Below are positions 58,380 to 64,000 of a stretch of 64,000 bases of DNA, one piece after another. Under the pieces are notes generated by a model. It did not search any database. It saw only the letters and a program-made list of their open reading frames with translations, and had not been told where the DNA came from. Origin of the DNA: Platycnemis pennipes (Eukaryota > Arthropoda > Insecta > Odonata > Platycnemididae). Positions within the stretch are counted from its first letter, which is position 1. The number at the start of each line of letters is the position of its first letter. The DNA is taken from assembly GCA_933228895.1 (NCBI GenBank), contig OW121846.1, forward strand, positions 151,264,746-151,328,745, written 5' to 3'. The position numbers and the translations under genes are program-made.

Positions 58380-60165
58380 ATTCCTTGACAGAATCACTCT
58401 AGAGCCCATGCAGCACTAAGAAATTGGCACGTGGAATGGGATCCAGTAAAGATATGGCATGTTTGGCTTCTAAAAGTTGAGACTCACTGCAGCCTACAAC
58501 TATTCTTTGCGGATCAAAGAGAGTACGAGAGGATTTAAAAAAACATTTGCTGAGTCACCAGATAGCAGACTATCAATAATCTCACAACATTTAACACACA
58601 CAGACTTAAACCTCTCAAGAAGATTCTTTTGTCTCTGACTACAAGAAATTTCTTCAACAATAGCATTTGTTGTAGGGTACAAAGAAGCCTTTATATCATT
58701 AGCAGATTTCACAACTGAAAAAACATTCCTCACCTCATTCACCTTGGAGTTTAAAACATGTGATACAGGGTATGATCCCTCTAAAAATAAAATTAAATTA
58801 CAGATAGGTGTGCAGTAGTCCACGACAAGGAGAGCCTCAGCTTTAATAATGCAAGTATCTTCTTTTGAGTGTTTCTTAAAATATTTCGCTGACTTAGGAG
58901 ATTCGGAATCAGGGATACTCTGAGCATAATTCCAAACATCCTCCACATACACAAACACGTATTCAGCAGACCTCCTCCATGATCCCCATCTTGTCATAAT
59001 AGGTAGGGGAAAAAGTTTTGCCTCCTTTACTGAATGTATAAGAGTCTTGCAAGAGCTTCATATACTTGTGTTTCCTGTTCCTAGTGTTCTTAAATAATCT
59101 TTTAGTGTTTGACAAACATTTTTTCAGCCTTGGTAGCTTTTCAGGGAAATCTTTGCCCACCTTGTCAGCCTTATGTGCCCAGCACTGGATATGGATAAGT
59201 TTCGGATTCACCAATTCACGCAAGAGCTTTGCACATAAACCCATGTATGTCACACTATCAGATGCTTCAGCGACATAATCCTCATATGCAATGTCATACT
59301 GGCTGAGAGTCTAAAAAATAAAAAACTGAATGCGGAAAATTTTCACAAAACTTAAAATCAAAATTAAAATTCCGAACCATTATATAATATTTAACATTTC
59401 CTGAATAATTGCTTTACAGCACTGGTCTGCATTGCATACCGTTAAGACCTTCACTGAGCCAACAAACAGAAAAGTGTCAGGAGATTCAGCACAAGGAAGC
59501 GCTTTCCAAAGTGGGATGAAAACAGCCTCTCCTTTCCTGTTGGTTGCTTCGTCACCGAAAACAACCACCTTTCTCCCTTTCAGTTTGGACTTAATGAGAC
59601 CTTCATTCTCCTTCTTAAGTAAATGCACATACTTTTCTCGTAGTGTTTTAACACTAGGCAAGTCCCCTGCACTTGAAAATAAAATATATATATATATATA
59701 TATACATTGATATTAGTGACAAGTGATTTTGAGGTTATGTGTGATGCTGATCTTTATTCCTTCACTCAATCAATTTCGATGCGTGAATAAGAATAAATGA
59801 CACTTAAAATATCGACTTATATTACTTTGTACTCACCGGGAATGTACTTCTTTTATAGATTTCGAAACGCTTCGTGGTCCAGTTTCGTCAGTGGTATGTT
59901 GGCCTGCACGAAGGCGGTAGTCACAGATTTAATAAACTCTTCTCTGTCCTGTTTCGTTTTCTTGGCACGGTCAAAACTATCACTTAAAGAAGCTTGCCTT
60001 TTCTTGGCATTGCTTGGGTCTTTGAAACTTTCCTTTTCTTTGAGGTGAGAGGCTGATTTCACATGGTTATCAACTGTACTCTTTCGCTCCCACTCTACGC
60101 GAACTTGACAGAAGCGACAATGATAATTCGGTTTGTTTGATCGAACACGTACATACCTTCATGTT
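58380..60165 (-). pseudogene. hAT1 transposase (BED finger, CGGBP1-like), broken
   Basis: The first exon (60165-59837) has a C-x2-C ... H-x5-H finger (HCRFCQVRVEW, VDNHVKSASHLKEK), then SLSDSFDRAKKTKQDREEF and TAFVQANIPLTKLDHEAF, the arrangement of CGGBP1 and its hAT relatives. A TAA stop (59853-59855) interrupts it. A phase-1 intron (59836-59667, GTGAGT to TGCAG) keeps frame into DLPSVKTLREKY and VVFGDEATNRKG (first Asp). The last exon (from about 59318) has EASDSVTYM (second Asp) and HIQCWAHK, then a frameshift near 59010 into TRWGSWRRSAEYV, and another in a T run near 58535. Confidence 0.85.
59684..59704. repeat. (TA)n microsatellite in hAT1 intron
   Basis: About ten TA units within the transposase intron. 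Confidence 0.9.
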
Positions 60166-60408
60166 GATATGAGTATGCACGGGTTGACACTGTCACTGAT
60201 TGTCGTTTTCGCATGTTTTCAAATGTGATGTCGATGCTCCCTCCACTTGTTATCCCCCGTCGACGCTCACTGCCGTACTGACTTCCTTGAAAAGGCCGGT
60301 TACAAAAGCCCCCCTCTCCCAACGACCGACATCGGACGTAGTCACCAAGATATATTGTATTGTACACAGAAATTGTATTTCGGTGGCTACGTTCAATGTC
60401 AGTTGTTG

Positions 60409-60462
60409 GGAGCCACTGAAATACAATGTATTTTGAAGGCTACAATGTATTTCGGTGGCTCC
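60409..60462. repeat. hairpin in hAT1 right arm
   Basis: GGAGCCACTGAAATACA pairs with TGTATTTCGGTGGCTCC at one mismatch around a short loop. A third GTATTTCGGTGGCT copy lies at about 60375. This may be a transposase-binding or promoter element. Confidence 0.7.
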
Positions 60463-60544
60463 ACAACAAACTGGCGCGGGAATTGGAGGTGAAGGGCATG
60501 CGTCCTGAAACGAGAGAGAGGCCACAAAACTGCTTTTTAGAACA

Positions 60545-60757
60545 AAAATTAAGCCGGCTGCGTGAGAATTACGCAGATTATGCGCGCATAATGCAAATTA
60601 TGTGGTATGCTGCATTAGAGGTCAGATTATGCGATATTATGCACAGTAAATTTGTACTAGGGATGACGTAAGGGTACTCAAAAAGTCAAACTATTTGCAT
60701 TCTGATGAAATTAAAAAATTATGCGATTATGCGGTCCGCATAATCTTCCTATCTCTA
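60545..60757. repeat. hAT1 right terminal arm with ATTATGCG motifs
   Basis: GATTATGCGCGCATAATGC, GATTATGCGATATTATGC and GATTATGCGGTCCGCATAATC occur as near palindromes before the terminal CCTATCTCTA, complementing the left arm at 51009-51214. Confidence 0.75.
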
Positions 60758-60765
60758 GTTATGAT
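60758..60765. repeat. hAT1 target-site duplication, right (GTTATGAT)
   Basis: Identical to 51001-51008. Confidence 0.85.
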
Positions 60766-60877
60766 ACGTAAGCACTAGATACATATTTTTATCCAATACA
60801 CGGTAAAGGAATCTTATGCTTTATTTTACCCTCGACATACCTACTCTTTCGCCATGGAAACCTATGTTTTGACATCA

Positions 60878-60960
60878 AGCGAATTTGGAACTGATCTCAT
60901 GATAGGTGAATAGATCTATCTTCTACTGCTGCAATCGCTTTCCGTATTTTGCTGATTGAA
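60878..60960 (-). repeat. dispersed repeat R1, partial inverted copy
   Basis: The reverse complement of part of 18640-18715. Confidence 0.65.
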
Positions 60961-61034
60961 GGAAAATTCTCTGGGAGAGTAAGTAAAGGAACCGTTTTTA
61001 TGTATTTAGTGGCAGCTCTCAGCATAAATACTAA

Positions 61035-61445
61035 ATAATGTAAACTTCTTCACTTTTTCAAACAAGAGAAAGAAGGCGAAGAGGTGGACAACGGGTGAAT
61101 CCCTAGACTTCGCCAGAATGCGAGGAAGGAGCGAAGTTTGGCGGAAAGACTTGGCGTTCGGAGGGAAGTCGGCGAGAACGAGATATGAAATGAAATAGAG
61201 CGTTTGAAATGCATGCAAGGAATAATATACGTCCGTTCTGGACGCCATCGCGTTTACTGCTTGGGGCTGGCAAACTTTCGGTCTTCCGTCACATACTCGG
61301 GCGATGAGTCCATCACCTCACCGTGTTTGAACTTACTTCGCCGTGGTCGAGACCAAAGAATATTGTACCATGCAGAAAGGAATCCCATTTTCTCTCAGAG
61401 CGAAAGTGGCGGCGTTTCATTTGTTGGGAAACTTTTCTCCCATGG
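61035..61445 (+). repeat. dispersed repeat R2, copy 2
   Basis: Matches 18985-19405 in the same orientation, with many substitutions. ORFs inside (61204-61589) are not credible genes. Confidence 0.7.
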
Positions 61446-63649
61446 GTTAGGCATAGGTGCGGAGTGTTGTTTGGTGCGGTTAGAGGAACACAACAATTCC
61501 GACTGCAATTGTTTTCCCTCGGCGAAAATTTGGTACCTCCAGTCGCCATCGCAGGAATCACTTCGAGACTAAACAGCGATACCTACTAACTCGAGAACAC
61601 GGATGCCCAATGAAACTAATCAGTTACAACTACAAAAAAAACACTCACAAATATTACAACTAAAAAATAAATTTAACTCACCGGGACCAAATAATACTAA
61701 ATGATCTTTCAAAGCTAATGCAACACAGAAGTAAACTAACTTACTAAAAAAAGAATAAAAATGAAACTTAAAAATTGAATGTGTAAATCTACAAGCTAAA
61801 GAGGTCAAAAAAACGGATTACTTAAAATGACAATAAAACAATTCCTAAGACTACTGAAAATTGTTTAAAAAAAAGAGAAATGAAGTGCGTAAAAAATAAC
61901 ACCACGCGAACCCTTAAACTACAAATTTAAAAACTGTAATAAAATGGAATACTAATATAGCTGCAAGTATCCAACTATGAAAATAATTATATTTAATAGG
62001 ATGGAGTATAAGAATATAGAGTATAAAATCGGAGAAAAGGAAATTGAATCTCAAAAAGCTGCTCAACGCCACTGAATCTCAACGTGTACCTGCTGACTGC
62101 TATTAGGGGTATCCCTCATCCTCTACTTCCTTTCGTATCTGCTCTTAAACACTTAGTTGGAGTGCGGCCGGGTGATAAATGATACAACTGCAGATTCATT
62201 GAGCAAGTCTATATTCTCCATCTTAGGGCCATGCCTCCGGAAGTTACAGTCGCGGGAGGAGGGGACGGCGGGACAAAACAGTTGAGGGGAGGTTAGCACA
62301 AATGAATATGGCGGCAACTTCAAAATTCACCACACTTCCGAATTCGAACGCTAGATAGCGTCTCGCTTGTCTTGAGTCTCGGATAGGGGAGACGAGTAGA
62401 AATTCCGAAATAAGATTTAGTGAACATAAAAAGTGCATTACACAGGGAAGTGTCCATGGTGGCGAAACATGTCATGGAGAGTGATCACAACCCAGATTAC
62501 GTGACCCAAGTGTAACAATACGCAAGATGAAGGGAAGAAATCAGACGCCCGAGAACAATTGGAAATATGTGTCAATCAAACTCGCACATTTCTGTGCTGA
62601 ACACCTCAAATTCTTTCGCTCAAGTTCCAACAGTGCGCCTGAACAGGTCCTGAACGCGAACCCCCCTTCCACCCTCCTCCCACGCCTGGAAGAACCTTGG
62701 TCGGCTGTGCCACGCACCCACACTGTGAGGACACCCTCCCTCCACCGCCATCCATGGAACACTCTTTTGAGAGTGCTGAGGACCGCCAGAATGACACGCT
62801 TTTCGTTCTGCCACTGGTGTGCATTTCTTGTACTGCGAGTTCGTTAGCCCTAGTAAAAACCCACCACTTCCTCATCTTCCCCTGTCACCTCCCACTCATC
62901 ACCCCCTCCCCTCCAAACCAAGAGTATGTTGACGGTACACAGCAATATTTGTTCCCTGAGGATGGTGTACGAACATTTAAACCTGGATTGAAGTGAAATT
63001 TTATTTTGTGGAAAATTGCACGTGTTTTCGATTGCACTCGATTTCGTGAGAATCCTTAAATTTTGTAAGAGGTTACTCAACGGCACAATCTCCTCTTCAC
63101 CTAGTTCCAAGAGAAAGTCCCTCGGCAAGTGCCCCAACCATAGCCTCATCGTACCACACACACCCTCTCTCATCCTCCTCTCCCCTGGACTCACAATAGG
63201 AAGATGATCCTGCCTCAGCAACGCTCTGCATTGTCTCTTGCGAATGACATTAAAAACACTCAGGCTGCACCCAATGCACGGTGTGGAATGATGTTTCATT
63301 GATTTTACTGTTGGTCACATTTATTTATTGTGGTAAAAGTTCACCCAGCATATATGCATAGTTACAGGGTGATTCAAAGTTATAAGTACATAAATAAGTA
63401 ATAAACTGGCTGCAGCCACAAAAATAATAATTACTGAAAATACCAAATAAACTGAGAACAGGAGCGATAAAAAAACTTCCTTAGTCACTCCATTAGCAAT
63501 TTTTACTACTTTTAAAAAGTTGTCTTTCCTTACATAAAAGTCCTGTTCATTCAAATGCTTGTAGTAAGTAACACAAATCCTTTGCAGTGGCAAACTTGCA
63601 CAATAATTAGTATTCGCCTTTGATATGTAAAAGGTCATTTTTAATCTAC
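61446..63649. other. unassigned DNA
   Basis: 61620-62060 is strongly A-rich. Frames at 62527-62996 (both strands) and 62850-63299 (minus, 149 codons) have no recognisable domain. Those at 63321-63740 include hydrophobic stretches but run into the MITE at 63652, so they are unlikely to be genes. Confidence 0.35.
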
Positions 63650-63651
63650 TA

Positions 63652-63800
63652 CAGTCAAGCCCACTTATATCAAACCCGTTAATAACGAAGTGAAGGCTGT
63701 TCTCCGTCAAAGAGAGGCTAGGGAAAACTGGTCCACACATAATGAAGTTTGGTTATTACAAATTCAACCCCCTCAACTTCATTATAAAAAGGCTTGACTG
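63652..63800. mobile_element. pogo/Tigger-like MITE, 149 bp, TA-flanked
   Basis: CAGTCAAGCC at the left end is matched by the complement GGCTTGACTG at the right end, each followed inward by a T/A-rich TTAT block. TA dinucleotides flank both ends (63650-63651 and 63801-63802). CAGT ends and TA targets fit the pogo branch of Tc1/mariner. There is no coding capacity. Confidence 0.8.
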
Positions 63801-63802
63801 TA

Positions 63803-64000
63803 TTAACATTAGTAACTATGATTTTTGTTTCTTTCAATAACTCATTAATGGTTACTAATAGATGACATCATGAAGAAATAGATCTTTTATGCCCCTGTTT
63901 AGCAAGGTCTGAAAATGGAACTCGTTTAAAAATTCATTAGCTATTTTGGTAATATATGTTTTGAAAAATCAGAAAGGAGACAAACAACAATTAAGAGGGA
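63803..64000. other. unassigned AT-rich DNA
   Basis: Nothing recognised up to the window end. Confidence 0.4.

Larger units (their letters stand above)
51009..60757 (-). mobile_element. hAT1: hAT transposon interrupted by LINEs E and F
   Basis: The ends are TAGAGATAGA (51009) and the complement of CCTATCTCTA (ending 60757), nine matching bases that fit the hAT terminal pattern. They are flanked by perfect 8-bp duplications. ATTATGCGG-type subterminal motifs are repeated in both arms. The minus strand carries a BED-finger transposase in two parts (60165-58380 and 54720-54489). LINE F (54720-58257) splits them and LINE E (51215-54072) sits in the 3' noncoding arm. Removing both LINEs leaves an element of about 3.35 kb, a normal hAT size. 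Confidence 0.88.

Noticed and set aside
62850..63299. Minus-strand ORF of 149 codons
   Set aside because: No recognisable motif; it spans C/T-rich and AT-rich blocks with changing composition. Probably chance.

Overview
The window looks like a transposon-dense intergenic stretch of an animal genome, most likely an arthropod and probably an insect. The evidence is AT-rich unique DNA, short introns with GTAAGT/polypyrimidine-AG borders, and a mix of animal-type mobile elements: CR1/Jockey-group LINEs ending in (GATGTA)n, hAT, PIF/Harbinger, piggyBac, Tnp2/CACTA-like, pogo-like, Penelope-like and Ty3/gypsy remnants. The species cannot be named from sequence alone. There is no bacterial gene, operon, CRISPR array or rRNA. 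No complete host gene is visible. Only short candidate exons (8-134, about 8255-8404, and less certainly 32582-33192) hint at host coding sequence.

Layout. 1-2115 is a candidate exon followed by noncoding DNA. 2116-7838 is a minus-strand LINE (A) split by a second minus-strand LINE (B, 3713-7064); A also carries an internal duplication. 8672-13437 holds two inverted-repeat elements, a broken Harbinger transposase, a TTAA-flanked inverted-repeat element and a piggyBac-like N-terminal exon. 13882-18221 is a complete but dead hAT element (hAT2) with matching terminal inverted repeats and a perfect 8-bp target duplication. 18448-24775 is a graveyard: dispersed repeats, a Penelope-like RT fragment with a hammerhead-like motif downstream, a gypsy pol fragment and a decayed LINE (G). 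24825-28215 is LINE H, followed by two inverted copies of another LINE 3' end (28855-29165 and 30175-30480).

33515-38958 is a Tnp2/CACTA-like element inserted in a pyrimidine-rich tract. Its transposase is broken by frameshifts, and it may carry a small second spliced gene. 39233-40927 is a large inverted-repeat element holding a smaller foldback. 40930-51000 is mostly unassigned, with one truncated LINE (J, 46655-47338).

51009-60757 is the most informative region: a second hAT element (hAT1) bounded by 8-bp GTTATGAT duplications. It encodes a BED-finger, CGGBP1-like transposase on the minus strand and was invaded by two LINEs, E in its noncoding arm and F inside the transposase gene. F is nearly intact (two single-base frameshifts) and is probably the youngest LINE here. 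63652-63800 is a short TA-flanked pogo-like MITE.

The LINE copies share a 3' stem-loop just before the GATGTA tail, and B and H share a UUUUUUA heptamer at the ORF1/ORF2 overlap. The genes do not form a pathway; the window records layered, mostly dead transposition, which can be ordered by nesting.
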